Shown: positions 23,372 to 34,216 of the stretch, piece by piece
How positions within the stretch are numbered: position 1 is the first letter of the stretch
Layout of the letters: every line of letters begins with the position of its first letter
Translations under genes and position numbers: made by a program
The notes under the pieces: model-generated
Told to the model about the DNA's origin: nothing
Database searches by the model: none
What the model saw: only the letters and a program-made list of their open reading frames with translations
Source of the DNA: Actinomycetes bacterium
GTDB lineage: Bacteria; Actinomycetota; Acidimicrobiia; Acidimicrobiales; Microtrichaceae
Direction of reading: 5' to 3'
NCBI GenBank assembly: GCA_024222295.1
Contig: JAAEPF010000033.1
Location: 95,691-159,690, forward strand
Length of the DNA stretch: 64,000 nucleotides

Positions 23372-26300
23372 ACGCAATGACCCCCGGAGCCACCGGGCTC
23401 TACAGGCCAGACCAGGAGCACGACGCATGTGGCGTCTCCTTCGTGGTCGACATGCACGGCCGCCGAAGCCACGACCTGGTCGACAAGGCCCTCACCTCCC
23501 TGTGCAACCTCGACCACCGTGGAGCCACCGGCGCCGAGCGCAACACCGGTGACGGGGCGGGTGTCCTCGTGCAGGTTCCCGACGAATTCCTGCGCGCCGA
23601 GGTCCCATTCGACCTCCCGGCGCCAGGCCATTACGCGGTCGGCATCGGCTTCATGCCCGCTGGCGACTCCGAGCGAATTGCGGCCGGCGACTCGATCGAG
23701 AAGATCTGTGCCGAAGAGGGCCTCCGCGTCCTGGGCTGGCGCGAGGTTCCCGTCGACCCATCGTCGATCGGATCCTCCGCACGGAAGTCCATGCCGTCGT
23801 TCCACCAGCTCTTCGTGGCCGACGCCACTTCCGAGCGCGCCGGTATCGACCTGGACCGACTCGCCTATGTGGTGCGCAAGCGCGTCGAGCACGAGGTGCT
23901 CCGCTCCAATGGCGAGTCCGCCACCTACTTCCCATCCCTGTCTGCCCGCACGATCGTCTACAAGGGGATGCTCACCACTCCCCAGCTCGGTGAGTTCTTC
24001 CCGGATCTGCGTGACGAGAGGTTCACCTCCGCTCTGGGCCTGGTCCACTCGCGGTTCTCGACCAACACCTTCCCTTCCTGGCCGCTCGCGCACCCCTACC
24101 GGTACGTGGCCCACAACGGTGAGATCAACACCGTGCAGGGCAACCAGAACTGGATGCGTGCACGCGAGGCACTGCTCAGCTCCCCGTTGCTGCCCGGCGG
24201 CGCGACCCCCGAGGAGCTGGAGCGGATCTTCCCGATCTGCACGCCCGGCGCGTCCGACACCGCACGCCTCGATGAGGCGTTGGAGCTGTTGCACATGGGC
24301 GGCTACTCGCTACCCCACGCAATGCTGATGATGATCCCGGAGGCCTGGGAGAACCACAAGGACATGACCGAGGAGGTGCGGGACTTCTACCGCTTCCACG
24401 CCGGGATCATGGAACCGTGGGACGGCCCGGCATCGGTGACGTTCACCGACGGCACCGTGGTCGGCGCGGTGCTCGACCGCAACGGACTGCGCCCGTCGCG
24501 CTACTGGGTCTGCGACGACGGCCTCGTCGTCATGGCATCGGAGGTCGGCACGCTCGACATCGACCCGTCGACCGTGGTGAAGAAGGGACGGCTCCAGCCC
24601 GGACGCATGTTCCTGATTGACACATCCGAGGGCCGCATCATCGATGACGAGGAGATCAAGTCCGAGCTCGCCGCTGCGCATCCGTACGGAGAATGGCTCG
24701 AACAGGGCGTGAAGCGCCTCGCGGACCTGCCTTACATCGCACACATCACCGAGTCGCGCCGCGACGTGCTGCGCGAACAGCGCACGTTCGGCTACACGAT
24801 CGAGGAACTGAAGGTCCTCATCGAGCCCATGGCCCGCAACGGGATGGAGGCGCTCGGGTCGATGGGCACCGACACGCCCCTCGCGGTGCTCTCGGAGCGT
24901 CCCAAGCTGCTCTACGACTACTTCAAGCAGCTGTTCGCACAGGTCACGAATCCGCCTCTGGACGCCATCCGCGAGGAGCTGGTCACGAGCCTCGACCGTT
25001 ACGTCGGACCGGAGGCCAACATCCTGGAGCCGGGCCCCGAGAGCTGCCAGCTGATCGAGCTGCCATACCCGATCATCGACAACGACTCCCTTGAGCGGAT
25101 CCTGCACATCGAGGAGGTCGATGCCCGGTTCCGCTCCCGCAAGATCCGCTGCCTCTTCCCGGCATTCTCCGGCGGGCCCGGCCTGCGCCGCGCACTCGAG
25201 CGGATCCGCGCGGAGGTCTCGGAGGCGATCGCGGAGGGTGTGAGCATCATCGTGCTCTCCGACGAGATGTCCAATGAGGATCTCGCCCCGATCCCGATGC
25301 TGCTGGCCACCTCTGCGGTGCACCACCACATGATCCGCGAGAAGACCCGCACAAGGGTGGGTCTGATCGTGGAGACCGGCGAGGCACGCACCGTGCACCA
25401 CCACTGCCTGCTGCTCGGATACGGCGCCGCGGCCATCAACCCGTACCTCGCGTTCGACTCGATCGAGCAACTCATCGAGGATGGCCCGACCACGATGACC
25501 GACTTCGATGAGGCTGTGCGCAACTACGTGAAGGCCTCCGGCAAGGGGATCCTCAAGGTGATGTCCAAGATGGGCATCTCCACCGCGGCCTCCTACACCG
25601 GTGCGCAGATCTTCGAGGCGATCGGTCTCGGCGAGGAGCTTGTCGAGGAGTACTTCACCGGCACGGTAAGCCGTCTCGGTGGCGTCAGCCTGGACGAGGT
25701 CGCCGAGGAGGTGCGGCGCCGCCATGCGCAGGCCTACCCGCTGCGCCCCACCGGTCGGTCCCACCGTGGGCTGGAGTCCGGCGGCGAGTACCAGTGGCGT
25801 CGCGAGGGTGAATACCACCTCTTCAACCCGAAGACGGTCTTCAAGCTCCAGCACTCCACGCGCAGCGGGCGCTACGACGTCTTCAAGGAGTACACGTCCG
25901 CGGTCGACGACCAGTCGCGCAACCTCGCAACGCTGCGTGGTCTGTTCAAGCTGCGCACCGGTGAGCGGCCCGCAGTCCCTGTCGAAGAGGTCGAGTCCGC
26001 GTCCGAGATCGTGAAGCGTTTCTCCACCGGCGCCATGTCCTACGGCTCGATCTCCGCCGAGGCCCACGAGACGCTCGCGGTCGCCATGAACCGGCTGGGC
26101 GCCAAGTCCAACACCGGTGAGGGTGGCGAGGATCCCGATCGCTTCACGCCGGACGACAACGGCGACCTGCGCAGGTCCGCGATCAAGCAGGTGGCGTCCG
26201 GTCGGTTCGGGGTCACGGCCAACTACCTGACCAACGCGGATGACATCCAGATCAAGATGGCCCAGGGGGCCAAGCCGGGCGAGGGCGGCCAGTTGCCCGG

Positions 26301-27942
26301 TCACAAGGTGTACCCGTGGGTTGCAGAGGTGCGTCACTCCACGCCCGGCGTGGGACTCATCTCCCCGCCACCACACCACGACATCTATTCGATCGAGGAC
26401 CTGGCCCAGCTGATCCACGACCTCAAGAACTCCAACCCGTCGGCGCGCATCCATGTGAAGCTCGTCGCCGAGGTGGGCGTCGGAACGGTCGCGGCCGGGG
26501 TGGCGAAGGCCAAGTCCGACGTGGTGCTGATCTCGGGTCATGACGGTGGCACTGGTGCCAGCCCGCTGACATCCATCAAGCACGCAGGTGCACCGTGGGA
26601 ACTCGGCCTCGCAGAGACCCAGCAGACGCTGCTTCTCAACGGCCTGCGCGACCGCATCGTTGTGCAGGTCGACGGCCAGATGAAGACCGGCCGAGACGTC
26701 GTCATCGGTGCGCTGCTGGGAGCCGAGGAGTTCGGGTTCGCCACAGCACCGCTGGTGGTGTCGGGCTGCATCATGATGCGCGTCTGCCACCTCGACACCT
26801 GCCCGGTCGGCATAGCCACCCAGAACCCCGAGCTGCGCGAGCGGTACTCGGGCAAGGCCGAGTTCGTCGAGAACTTCATGACCTACATCGCCGAGGAGGC
26901 CCGCGAGCTGCTGGCCGAGCTCGGCTTCCGCAGCATCGCCGAGGCCGTCGGCCACGTGGAGATGATCGACACCAGCGACGCCGTCGACCACTGGAAGGCC
27001 AGCGGGCTCGACCTGAGCCCGATCCTCGAGGCGGTCGAGCCCTGGGACGAGGACGACTACCTCAACGTCCGCGAGCAGGACCATGGCCTGGCCAAGGCTC
27101 TCGACATCAGTCTGATCGAGGAGTGTCTCGAAGCCATCGACGACGGCACGCCGATCCACCTCAAGGTGCCGATCCGCAACGTCAACCGCACCGTGGGCAC
27201 GATGCTCGGCCACGAACTCACAAAGGTGCACGGTGCCGCCGGGCTCGCCGACGACTCGATCGTCATCGACCTCGAGGGCTCCGCCGGCAACAGCTTCGGC
27301 GCGTTCGTGCCCCGCGGCATCACGCTGCGCCTGCACGGCGACGCCAACGACTACGTCGGCAAGGGCCTTTCGGGTGGGCGCATCGTGGTGGCTCCGCCGG
27401 CCGACTCGCACAAGGACCTGGTGCCGGAGGACAACATCATCGCCGGAAACGTGATCTGCTACGGCGCCACCGGCGGCGAGGTGTACCTGCGTGGTGTGGT
27501 CGGTGAGCGATTCTGCGTGCGCAACTCCGGAGTCACTGCGGTGGTCGAGGGCGTGGGCGACCACGGGTGCGAGTACATGACAGGTGGCCGGGTGGTCGTG
27601 CTCGGAGAGACGGGCCGCAACTTCGGCGCGGGCATGTCCGGCGGGATCGCGTACGTGCACGACGCGACCGGCGATTTCGCCTCGAGGGTCAATTTCGAGA
27701 TGGTCGAGATCGAGGAGATGGACGCCGCCGACGTGGACTTCCTGCGCAGCACCATCGAGGCACATCGCAGCGAGACCGGATCGACGGTGGCCCAGGGCGT
27801 GCTCGACGACTTCGAGACGGAGCTGCGCCGCTTCGTGAAGGTGATGCCCAGGGACTATCGCCGGGTGCTGGAAGCAACGGCGAGGGCTGAACGAGAAGGG
27901 TTGGACGTGGTCGAGACCGTGATGGCCGCGGCCCAGCAGTAG
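23368..27942 (+). CDS. gltB: Glutamate synthase, large (alpha) subunit
   Basis: A 1524-residue NADPH-type glutamate synthase large subunit. It makes two glutamates from glutamine and 2-oxoglutarate. Cys21 (EHDACGVSF) is the N-terminal nucleophile of the glutaminase domain after removal of a 20-residue propeptide. The central domain, FMN-binding synthase domain ([43 protein letters not shown]) and GXGXG domain follow. Cys1134, Cys1140 and Cys1145 ([16 protein letters not shown]) bind the 3Fe-4S cluster. ATG 23368 follows AGAGGA; the frame is open upstream through the leader, but that part is not GltB-like. Forms the enzyme with GltD next door. Confidence 0.96.
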   Translation: MNAMTPGATGLYRPDQEHDACGVSFVVDMHGRRSHDLVDKALTSLCNLDHRGATGAERNTGDGAGVLVQVPDEFLRAEVPFDLPAPGHYAVGIGFMPAGDSERIAAGDSIEKICAEEGLRVLGWREVPVDPSSIGSSARKSMPSFHQLFVADATSERAGIDLDRLAYVVRKRVEHEVLRSNGESATYFPSLSARTIVYKGMLTTPQLGEFFPDLRDERFTSALGLVHSRFSTNTFPSWPLAHPYRYVAHNGEINTVQGNQNWMRAREALLSSPLLPGGATPEELERIFPICTPGASDTARLDEALELLHMGGYSLPHAMLMMIPEAWENHKDMTEEVRDFYRFHAGIMEPWDGPASVTFTDGTVVGAVLDRNGLRPSRYWVCDDGLVVMASEVGTLDIDPSTVVKKGRLQPGRMFLIDTSEGRIIDDEEIKSELAAAHPYGEWLEQGVKRLADLPYIAHITESRRDVLREQRTFGYTIEELKVLIEPMARNGMEALGSMGTDTPLAVLSERPKLLYDYFKQLFAQVTNPPLDAIREELVTSLDRYVGPEANILEPGPESCQLIELPYPIIDNDSLERILHIEEVDARFRSRKIRCLFPAFSGGPGLRRALERIRAEVSEAIAEGVSIIVLSDEMSNEDLAPIPMLLATSAVHHHMIREKTRTRVGLIVETGEARTVHHHCLLLGYGAAAINPYLAFDSIEQLIEDGPTTMTDFDEAVRNYVKASGKGILKVMSKMGISTAASYTGAQIFEAIGLGEELVEEYFTGTVSRLGGVSLDEVAEEVRRRHAQAYPLRPTGRSHRGLESGGEYQWRREGEYHLFNPKTVFKLQHSTRSGRYDVFKEYTSAVDDQSRNLATLRGLFKLRTGERPAVPVEEVESASEIVKRFSTGAMSYGSISAEAHETLAVAMNRLGAKSNTGEGGEDPDRFTPDDNGDLRRSAIKQVASGRFGVTANYLTNADDIQIKMAQGAKPGEGGQLPGHKVYPWVAEVRHSTPGVGLISPPPHHDIYSIEDLAQLIHDLKNSNPSARIHVKLVAEVGVGTVAAGVAKAKSDVVLISGHDGGTGASPLTSIKHAGAPWELGLAETQQTLLLNGLRDRIVVQVDGQMKTGRDVVIGALLGAEEFGFATAPLVVSGCIMMRVCHLDTCPVGIATQNPELRERYSGKAEFVENFMTYIAEEARELLAELGFRSIAEAVGHVEMIDTSDAVDHWKASGLDLSPILEAVEPWDEDDYLNVREQDHGLAKALDISLIEECLEAIDDGTPIHLKVPIRNVNRTVGTMLGHELTKVHGAAGLADDSIVIDLEGSAGNSFGAFVPRGITLRLHGDANDYVGKGLSGGRIVVAPPADSHKDLVPEDNIIAGNVICYGATGGEVYLRGVVGERFCVRNSGVTAVVEGVGDHGCEYMTGGRVVVLGETGRNFGAGMSGGIAYVHDATGDFASRVNFEMVEIEEMDAADVDFLRSTIEAHRSETGSTVAQGVLDDFETELRRFVKVMPRDYRRVLEATARAEREGLDVVETVMAAAQQ

Positions 27943-27950
27943 GAGGATCG

Positions 27951-29420
27951 ATGGGTGACATTAAGGGCTTCCTGAAGCACGAGCGCAGCACGCCCGAGCA
28001 CCGGCCGGTGCCCGTACGACTGCAGGACTGGGACGAGGTCTACGAGGACTTCCCGAGCGAGGAACTGCGTCTGCAGGCAAGCCGCTGCATGGACTGCGGC
28101 ATCCCCTTCTGCAACAGCGGGTGTCCGCTCGGCAACATCATCCCGGACTGGAACGACCTCGTGTACCGCGGCTACTGGGACACGGCCATGGACCGCCTGC
28201 ACGCCACCAACAACTTCCCCGAGTTCACCGGTCGCCTGTGCCCCGCACCGTGTGAGACGGCCTGCGTGGTGGGCATCAACCAGCCTCCGGTGGCCATCAA
28301 ACAGGTCGAGGTGACGATCGTCGACACCGCCTGGGACAACGGCACGGTGGCACCGCTGCGACCCACGCGTCACACCGGTCGCTCCGTGGCGGTCATCGGC
28401 AGCGGGCCGGCGGGCCTGGCAACGGCACAGCAGCTGACGCGAGCCGGGCACCGCGTGGTGGTCTACGAGCGGGCGGACCGAATCGGCGGCCTGCTGCGCT
28501 ACGGGATCCCTGAATTCAAGATGGAGAAGTCGGTGCTGGACCGCCGGCTCGCACAGATGCGCGCAGAGGGCACGGAGTTCCGCCGCAATGTCAACGTGGG
28601 CGTGGACATCACCGGCGAACAGTTGCGCTCCGGGTACGACGCGGTGGTCATCGCCACCGGGGCCACCCAGGCTCGCGACCTACCCGTTCCCGGCTGTGAG
28701 CTGGGTGGCATCCACCAGGCGATGGACTTCCTTCCTTGGGCCAACAAGGCCCAGGAGGGCGACCTGGCCGTCGACGAGGTGCCTATCTCGGCCGCCGGCA
28801 GGAAGGTGCTGATCATCGGCGGCGGCGACACCGGTGCGGACTGCCTCGGCACGTCGCACCGCCAGGGAGCGGAGTCCGTTCACCAGTTCGAGATCATGGA
28901 GCGTCCGCCCGACGAGCGTCCGCCCGCCAACCCATGGCCCACCTGGCCCTTCATCTACAAGGTCACATCTGCCCACGAGGAAGGCGGGGAGCGGGTGTAT
29001 GCGGTCAACACCAGCGAGTTCGTCGGCGACGAGGACGGCAACGTGCGTGCCGTCCGCTTCGTGGAGGTGAGCCAGGAGATGGTGGACGGCCGTCCCAACT
29101 TCGTGCCGATCGAGGGCACCGAGTCGGAACTCGAAGTCGATCTGGTGCTGCTGGCCATGGGCTTCACCGGTCCGGAGCGCACTGGTCTGCTCGACGAGTT
29201 CGGTGTCGAGCTCGACGAGCGCGGCAACGTGGTGCGCAACGACGACTGGGAGTCCACGGTCTCCGATGTGTTCGTGGCCGGCGATGCCGGCAGGGGGCAG
29301 AGCCTCATCGTGTGGGCGATCGCGGAAGGCCGCTCGTGTGCGGCGGCTGTCGACCGCCACCTCATGGGTGAGACGGACCTTCCTGCTCCTGTGCTTCCCA
29401 CCGACCGTCCGATGACCTGA
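27951..29420 (+). CDS. gltD: Glutamate synthase, small (beta) subunit
   Basis: A 489-residue flavoprotein that passes electrons from NADPH to GltB. The N-terminus has the 4Fe-4S cysteines (RCMDCGIPFCNSGCPLGN and GRLCPAPCETAC); then come the FAD motif VAVIGSGPAGLATAQQL, ERADRIGGLLRYGIPEFK, the NADPH motif VLIIGGGDTGADCLG and the C-terminal FAD contact FVAGDAGRGQSL. The Shine-Dalgarno AGGAGG (27941-27946) overlaps the gltB stop, so the pair is translated together. Confidence 0.96.
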   Translation: MGDIKGFLKHERSTPEHRPVPVRLQDWDEVYEDFPSEELRLQASRCMDCGIPFCNSGCPLGNIIPDWNDLVYRGYWDTAMDRLHATNNFPEFTGRLCPAPCETACVVGINQPPVAIKQVEVTIVDTAWDNGTVAPLRPTRHTGRSVAVIGSGPAGLATAQQLTRAGHRVVVYERADRIGGLLRYGIPEFKMEKSVLDRRLAQMRAEGTEFRRNVNVGVDITGEQLRSGYDAVVIATGATQARDLPVPGCELGGIHQAMDFLPWANKAQEGDLAVDEVPISAAGRKVLIIGGGDTGADCLGTSHRQGAESVHQFEIMERPPDERPPANPWPTWPFIYKVTSAHEEGGERVYAVNTSEFVGDEDGNVRAVRFVEVSQEMVDGRPNFVPIEGTESELEVDLVLLAMGFTGPERTGLLDEFGVELDERGNVVRNDDWESTVSDVFVAGDAGRGQSLIVWAIAEGRSCAAAVDRHLMGETDLPAPVLPTDRPMT

Positions 29421-29423
29421 GTC

Positions 29424-30299
29424 ATGTCACCTCAGCCACCGCTGCGGGTGGTGGTGGTCCACTGGAACAGCCCTGCTGACTGCGCGGCCACAGTCACGCG
29501 CCTGCTGGACAGCACTGTGGCCGTGCGCGTCACCATCGTCGACAACGGCTCGGGTGCCGAGGAGCGCGCCGAGCTGGAGAGCCGGCTGGCCGCGCTACCG
29601 GGCGCGGGGTCGGCGGAGATCGTCGATGCCGGCTCCAACCTCGGTTTCGGCCCCGGGGCCAACCTTGGCCTGCGACGCTTCCTGGAGCGTCCCGGTGACG
29701 GCGAATGGGTGGCCCTGGTTCCCCACGATGTCGAGGTCGGGCGCGAGACATTCGAGCTGATGCTTGACGCAGCTGGCGCCGTGCCGACCGCGGGGCTCTG
29801 TTGCGCCGACGTGGGTGACGCCATGGTGCCGGTGATCGACCCGTACTTCGGCGGCATGACGGTGCCCGGTGGCAACGAGCCCGGCTGGGAGCCGGTGGAC
29901 TATCCGCACGGAACCCTGATGATGCTGCGGCGCGGCTGCCTGGCCGAGGTGGGCCTGTTCGACGAGCGGTTCTTCTCCTACTGCGAAGAGGCCGACCTGG
30001 CCCTCCGGGCGCGCAAGGCGGGCTGGGAGGTGGGGCTGGTGCGCGGCGCAATGGTGCACAACGTCACCCTCGGGTCATCGGTGTGGATGGTGGACTACCT
30101 GCAGACCAGAAACACACTGCTGCTGGTGCAGGAGATGTCTGGTTGGTACCACGCCTTCATCCGCATCTGCTTCACGATGATCCAGATTGTCCGCGGGCTG
30201 CGTGACCGCTCGACGCAACCGCCGGTCTTCGACGCGTCAGCACGGGTGGCCGGCGTGCGCGACTTCATGCTGCGACGGTTCGGGCCCCCGCCGAGCTGA
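29424..30299 (+). CDS. Glycosyltransferase family 2 (rhamnosyltransferase-like)
   Basis: A 291-residue GT2 enzyme: VVVVHWNSPADCAATVTRLL, VTIVDNGSG, DAGSNLGFGPGANLGL, VPHDVEV as metal-binding region, and FDERFFSYCEEADLALRA acceptor-base region. This pattern is typical of dTDP-rhamnose or galactofuranose-type transferases. There is no transmembrane helix; one amphipathic stretch near residue 235 may bind membrane. ATG 29424 is 3 nt after the gltD stop, so it may be read from that mRNA, although the functions differ. Its last 35 bp overlap the convergent membrane protein gene. Confidence 0.85.
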   Translation: MSPQPPLRVVVVHWNSPADCAATVTRLLDSTVAVRVTIVDNGSGAEERAELESRLAALPGAGSAEIVDAGSNLGFGPGANLGLRRFLERPGDGEWVALVPHDVEVGRETFELMLDAAGAVPTAGLCCADVGDAMVPVIDPYFGGMTVPGGNEPGWEPVDYPHGTLMMLRRGCLAEVGLFDERFFSYCEEADLALRARKAGWEVGLVRGAMVHNVTLGSSVWMVDYLQTRNTLLLVQEMSGWYHAFIRICFTMIQIVRGLRDRSTQPPVFDASARVAGVRDFMLRRFGPPPS

Positions 30300-32757
30300 G
30301 TCGGAACAGCGTCGCCACAGCGATCACGTAGGTGCCGAGGGCGATGAGTTGCACGGTGCCGAATCCCCACGACATGGCGAGGATCGTGGTGAGTACCGAG
30401 CCGATCACGGAGAACACGCCGTTGATCGCCCAGCCCCAGGCCACGTATTCGTCGGCATGGTCGCTGAGCCCCGCCACGGTGCGCAGGCCGAACGGCATGA
30501 ACATGCCGAGGCACAGCCCGAGAGGTGCAAGCACCACGAACGCGATCAGCACCCGCACCAGGAACGGCGCGGTCAGCGTGGCATCGGTCAGGGGGCCCAG
30601 CCACAGGCGGTAGGCCACCGTGAGGAACGCGAGCACGCCGAGCAGCACCGGAAGGGCGCGGGTGGGCTCGGCGGAGAACCGGTTGGACCACAGCGCGCCG
30701 ATGCCGGTGAAGACCAGGATCGAGGCCAGCGTGACCGTCAACGAGTAGCTGGGGTAACCGAGGTACTCGGCGAGCTGCTGGATCATCGTGATCTCGAACA
30801 GCATGAACCCGAGTCCGAGCGCTGCGAAGTACACCGCGGATGTGCCCTTGGCAGGGAGCCTCTTCCACTGCCTGCGGATCACCACGAACGGCAGCAGCAG
30901 GAACACAACAGCGAAGAGAGCGGCCACTCCGAGCAAGAGGAGCAGGACGCGTTCGCCGATGGCCACCTCGCGGTCCTCGATCGTGGCACTGCTGAACATG
31001 TCTCCGGCTACTTCCGTGAAGGGCGTGAAGTGCCAGAAGAATGGTGCGTCGTCGCTGATGGAACGAACGTCAGCGGGGTAGGCGGCCACCAGCTCGTCGA
31101 GTGCCTCGGGTGATTCGGCGGCCGCCAGGTCGGCCACGGGGCTGTCGGACCGTGCACCACCGGGGGAGTAGACAACCTCGCCACCCGGGGTGAGCTGCAC
31201 CGCCTGCTCGAACGACTGCACCTCCTCGGCGGTGAAAGGAGTGCGCTTGACCATGATCGTGGAGAGCCCGCCGGAGAGCGGGTCCGTGCCCCGTCCCACG
31301 AGCAGGTGCTGGGAGGGGTCATCGACGCCGAACGCCTCGAGGGCGGTGCGGGCGGTAACCACGTAGCGGGCGGTGCGGTTCGGGCGCGCGTCGAAGTCGA
31401 CCTCGCCGAACTGGGCGACGGACATGCCCCGGTCGCTCAGGTGGGCGAGGGTCTCCTCGATCATGTCCTCGGTGTACAGGAAGCTCTCAGAGAGGACGAA
31501 GGCGCCGGAGGAAGCGGCGTTGTTGGCCGCATAGCTGTCGGGTGCCACGAACCACACCAGGTCGAAGTCGCCGTTGGATCGGGCAAGGTAGGAGCGACCA
31601 TCGCCCTGGGTGACAGTGACCTCGTCGAAGTCCTCGAGGTTGCCGTAGTAGTCGGCGTACTCACCGCGCAGCAGGTCGACCGTGACCGGGTTGAGCTCCA
31701 CGGCCTCGATGTCCTCCACGCCCCGGTACAGCGACGCCAGGATCTCGTTGCCGCCGGCGGAGCCGATGATCAGCTCGCGTTCCGGCGGATCACCCATCAC
31801 GTCGAACGGCCACGCACGTGGGTCTGTGTCGAACCGGGTGAGGCCGTCGACGTCGCCGTCGAAGCGGTGGATGGCCGATCCCCAGGTGCCGTCGTGGATC
31901 AGGAACAGGCTGTCGTCGGAGAACGGCACAGGACCCACATCGACGCGGAACACCGGCCCCCAGCCGCTCGCCTCGGCTCCCTCATTGGCGACCTTCGCGT
32001 CCTCGGTGCGGATCGTGGGGAGTGAGTCCTCGCCGAGCACTCCCAGAACCACCATCAGCGCCGTGACTCCCACGGCTCCCCAGCGCATCGCCATGGAGCG
32101 GTTCCAGCTGAGCGCCGCCCCGAGCGCCGCGAGCGTGGCCGCGGCAAACATGATCACGCTCGGCGGCCCGACCGTGGAGATGAGCGCCACCACCACGGCG
32201 CATCCGATGCCCGCCCCGATCAGGTCCGAGAAATACAGACGACCCACGTCGTCGCCCCCGCGGCCGAGCAGCGTCGCCACAATGATCCCGATGGCGATGA
32301 ACGTGGCGAACAATGCGATGCAGATCACACCCAGTGCGGCGAAGCTGCGCAGGGACCTACCGGTGCCGTAGTCCCACAGGGCGATCGTGTCGATGGGGAT
32401 CCACGCCACGACGCTGTAGCCGACGACCACACTGAGGGCGCCCAGCAGCGACGACCAGCGCAGGACTGCCGGCGTGTTCGCGCCGCGCAGGCGTTTGGAC
32501 AGCACCACGGCGGTCGCGCCACTGCCGAGCCCCAGCAACGCCAGCCCGATCACGAGGTAGGTGTAGTAGTACCAGAGCTTGAATGAGATGACGCGGGTGT
32601 AGGCGACCTCCAGCAGCAACCCGGCGAGGCTGACCACGAAGATCGCAGCCAGGGCCGCCGGGCGGCTCATACCCATCGGCTGCTGCGCCGGCTGGTCACC
32701 CCCAGCCTGATCGTCGTCGGTCGCCGGCTCCTTGGTCGACAGTTCCTCGGTCTGCAT
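30265..32757 (-). CDS. Spermidine-synthase-like multi-pass membrane protein
   Basis: About 830 residues: an N-terminal set of roughly seven membrane helices, a soluble aminopropyltransferase-like domain (about residues 255-560), then about seven more helices. The middle domain has ELIIGSAGGNEILASLY with EAVELNP and the QGDGRSYL loop of spermidine synthases, so SAM-type binding is plausible. The polyamine-site aspartates are altered: GGGDGG reads GSAGGNE, and the DxxD after strand 4 reads VAPDS. Substrate is therefore unknown. ATG 32757 lies 9 nt after a -10 box; a TTG at 32760 is equally placed. It overlaps the convergent GT2 gene by 35 bp. Confidence 0.8.
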   Translation of the reverse strand: MQTEELSTKEPATDDDQAGGDQPAQQPMGMSRPAALAAIFVVSLAGLLLEVAYTRVISFKLWYYYTYLVIGLALLGLGSGATAVVLSKRLRGANTPAVLRWSSLLGALSVVVGYSVVAWIPIDTIALWDYGTGRSLRSFAALGVICIALFATFIAIGIIVATLLGRGGDDVGRLYFSDLIGAGIGCAVVVALISTVGPPSVIMFAAATLAALGAALSWNRSMAMRWGAVGVTALMVVLGVLGEDSLPTIRTEDAKVANEGAEASGWGPVFRVDVGPVPFSDDSLFLIHDGTWGSAIHRFDGDVDGLTRFDTDPRAWPFDVMGDPPERELIIGSAGGNEILASLYRGVEDIEAVELNPVTVDLLRGEYADYYGNLEDFDEVTVTQGDGRSYLARSNGDFDLVWFVAPDSYAANNAASSGAFVLSESFLYTEDMIEETLAHLSDRGMSVAQFGEVDFDARPNRTARYVVTARTALEAFGVDDPSQHLLVGRGTDPLSGGLSTIMVKRTPFTAEEVQSFEQAVQLTPGGEVVYSPGGARSDSPVADLAAAESPEALDELVAAYPADVRSISDDAPFFWHFTPFTEVAGDMFSSATIEDREVAIGERVLLLLLGVAALFAVVFLLLPFVVIRRQWKRLPAKGTSAVYFAALGLGFMLFEITMIQQLAEYLGYPSYSLTVTLASILVFTGIGALWSNRFSAEPTRALPVLLGVLAFLTVAYRLWLGPLTDATLTAPFLVRVLIAFVVLAPLGLCLGMFMPFGLRTVAGLSDHADEYVAWGWAINGVFSVIGSVLTTILAMSWGFGTVQLIALGTYVIAVATLFRLSSAGARTVAA

Positions 32758-32766
32758 CAACCAGCG

Positions 32767-32772
32767 AACCTA
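32767..32772 (-). promoter_or_regulatory. -10 box TAGGTT, leaderless or near-leaderless
   Basis: On the minus strand TAGGTT is 6 nt before TTG 32760 and 9 nt before ATG 32757. The remaining sequence from here to 32956 holds nothing I can recognise. Confidence 0.55.
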
Positions 32773-32956
32773 ATGCGGCGTCCGCTGCACCATGCAGACC
32801 GTCCGACAAGGTGCTCGACGAGCAGAGCGGGTGTGGCACGCCTCGGAGGTGGCGGGGCATGCCGTCAGGTCGCCGGGTGGGCCCCGGGGATCTGCTGGCT
32901 TCGGGCACGGGGACATAGCCACCGGCGTGGGCACCCAGGGGCAACGGATTGCGGGC

Positions 32957-33238
32957 TCAGGGTTCTGAATCGCGTGTGGGTGGGAGTTCGCCGCGTTCCA
33001 CGGCTGCGACCACGGGGCGGACCCTGAGCAGGTACCAGCCGGAGATCGCCAGGCCCGCGCACACGAAGAGGATGCCCAGCAGGATCATGGTCATCCAGGC
33101 GAGCTGGTTGCGTTCGGCAAGGGCCCACGCCCACTGCGGTCGCCGTGCGGCGTCGAGCAGCGCCCAGACGCTCAGGGCGAGTGGCGCCCCGACCAGCATC
33201 GTCACGACGATGCCCCGCAGCAGTTCGGACCAGGGCAC
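32957..33238 (-). CDS. Small two-helix membrane protein, DUF2516-like
   Basis: A 93-residue protein with two membrane helices (about residues 8-27 and 46-70) separated by DAARRPQWAWALAERNQLAW. The arrangement and the D-A-x-R-R-P plus lysine/asparagine-L-x-W pattern resemble the actinobacterial DUF2516 family, whose function is unknown. The C-terminus is short and charged. The GTG start follows a -10 box by 6 nt; gene stands alone. Confidence 0.72.
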   Translation of the reverse strand: MPWSELLRGIVVTMLVGAPLALSVWALLDAARRPQWAWALAERNQLAWMTMILLGILFVCAGLAISGWYLLRVRPVVAAVERGELPPTRDSEP

Positions 33239-33244
33239 GTGGAC

Positions 33245-33250
33245 AGGCTA
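33245..33250 (-). promoter_or_regulatory. -10 box TAGCCT, leaderless
   Basis: On the minus strand TAGCCT is 6 nt before the GTG at 33238. The remaining 160 bp to the next -10 box (33411) show no gene. Confidence 0.6.
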
Positions 33251-33410
33251 CGCGAGTCTGCGACGACGTCCGTCCTCGCCCGCCGTGCTCCGCGGGGCCT
33301 CGCTGCGATCGCCCGGGCCGGGCCATGGCGGTATCAACACCACCGGTAGCTCGCGGCCGGCTATCCGGGCGAACTGGTGACGACCGGGATCCGAACCACC
33401 CGAGGCCCGC

Positions 33411-33416
33411 TAGTTT
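33411..33416 (+). promoter_or_regulatory. -10 box TAGTTT, leaderless
   Basis: TAGTTT is 7 nt before the ATG at 33424, with no Shine-Dalgarno between. Confidence 0.62.
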
Positions 33417-33423
33417 CGCCGCG

Positions 33424-34215
33424 ATGAACGGATCAACGGATGGTGACCCCAGGTCGATCGCGGGACGCGTGATGGTCGTGACCGGCGCGGCCAGCGGAAT
33501 GGGCCGGGCGACGGCCACCCTGCTCGCACGCCACGGCGCCCGCGTCAGCTGCTGGGACCTCAACGGCGAGGCCATCGAGGAGACCGCCCGGTTGGCCACC
33601 GATGCAGCGGGCGACGCAGGCGAAGCACTCGCCGTCGTCGCGGACGTCTCGGATTCCGACTCGGTTGCCGACGCCCACCTGCGCACCGTGGCCGACCTCG
33701 GCCGGGTGGACGGCCTTGTCAACAATGCCGGCATCAGCCTTCCGGCCGCCCTCGACTCGCCTGAGTGGACCGCGGCGTGGGATCGGACGATGGCGGTCAA
33801 CCTGACCGGACCCGCCAACGTGTTGCGCACCTGCATCGAGGACCTCTGCCGCAATGGCGACGGCCGCGTGGTCAACATCGCATCCACCGAAGGCCTGGGC
33901 GCCACGCGCTACCTGTCGGCATACACGACCGCGAAGCACGGCGTGATCGGCTTCACGCGTTCGGCGGCGATGGAGTTGGCCGGCAGGGGAGTCACGGTCA
34001 ACTGCATCTGCCCGGGACCGATCCACACCGGGATGACCGCGATCATCCCCGACGACGACAAGGAGCGCTTCGCCCGCCGCAGGGTTCCTATGCGCCGCTA
34101 CGGCGATCCGGCTGAAGTGGCCCAGATGACGATGTCGCTGCTGCTGCCTGCCAACACCTACACGACCGGCGCGGTGCTGGCCGTGGACGGTGGCCTGACC
34201 GTGCAGAACACCTGA
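33424..34215 (+). CDS. Short-chain dehydrogenase/reductase (SDR)
   Basis: A 263-residue classical SDR. TGAASGMGRA is the nucleotide-binding turn, LVNNAGISLP the NAG motif, and Ser-Tyr167-Lys171 (NIASTEG, SAYTTAKHG) the catalytic set; CPGPIHTGMT follows. Oxidises or reduces an alcohol or ketone with NAD(P)(H). An acidic residue after strand 2 (CWDLNGE) suggests NAD(H). The frame is open far upstream, but the leaderless -10 box and family N-terminus fix ATG 33424. It runs directly into a nitroreductase gene. Confidence 0.9.
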   Translation: MNGSTDGDPRSIAGRVMVVTGAASGMGRATATLLARHGARVSCWDLNGEAIEETARLATDAAGDAGEALAVVADVSDSDSVADAHLRTVADLGRVDGLVNNAGISLPAALDSPEWTAAWDRTMAVNLTGPANVLRTCIEDLCRNGDGRVVNIASTEGLGATRYLSAYTTAKHGVIGFTRSAAMELAGRGVTVNCICPGPIHTGMTAIIPDDDKERFARRRVPMRRYGDPAEVAQMTMSLLLPANTYTTGAVLAVDGGLTVQNT

Positions 34216-34216
34216 C

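Noticed and set aside
24310-27765. A 1151-codon open frame antisense to gltB
   Set aside because: High-GC mirror of a strongly conserved gene; its protein is low-complexity and Asp/His/Val-rich with no family signature.
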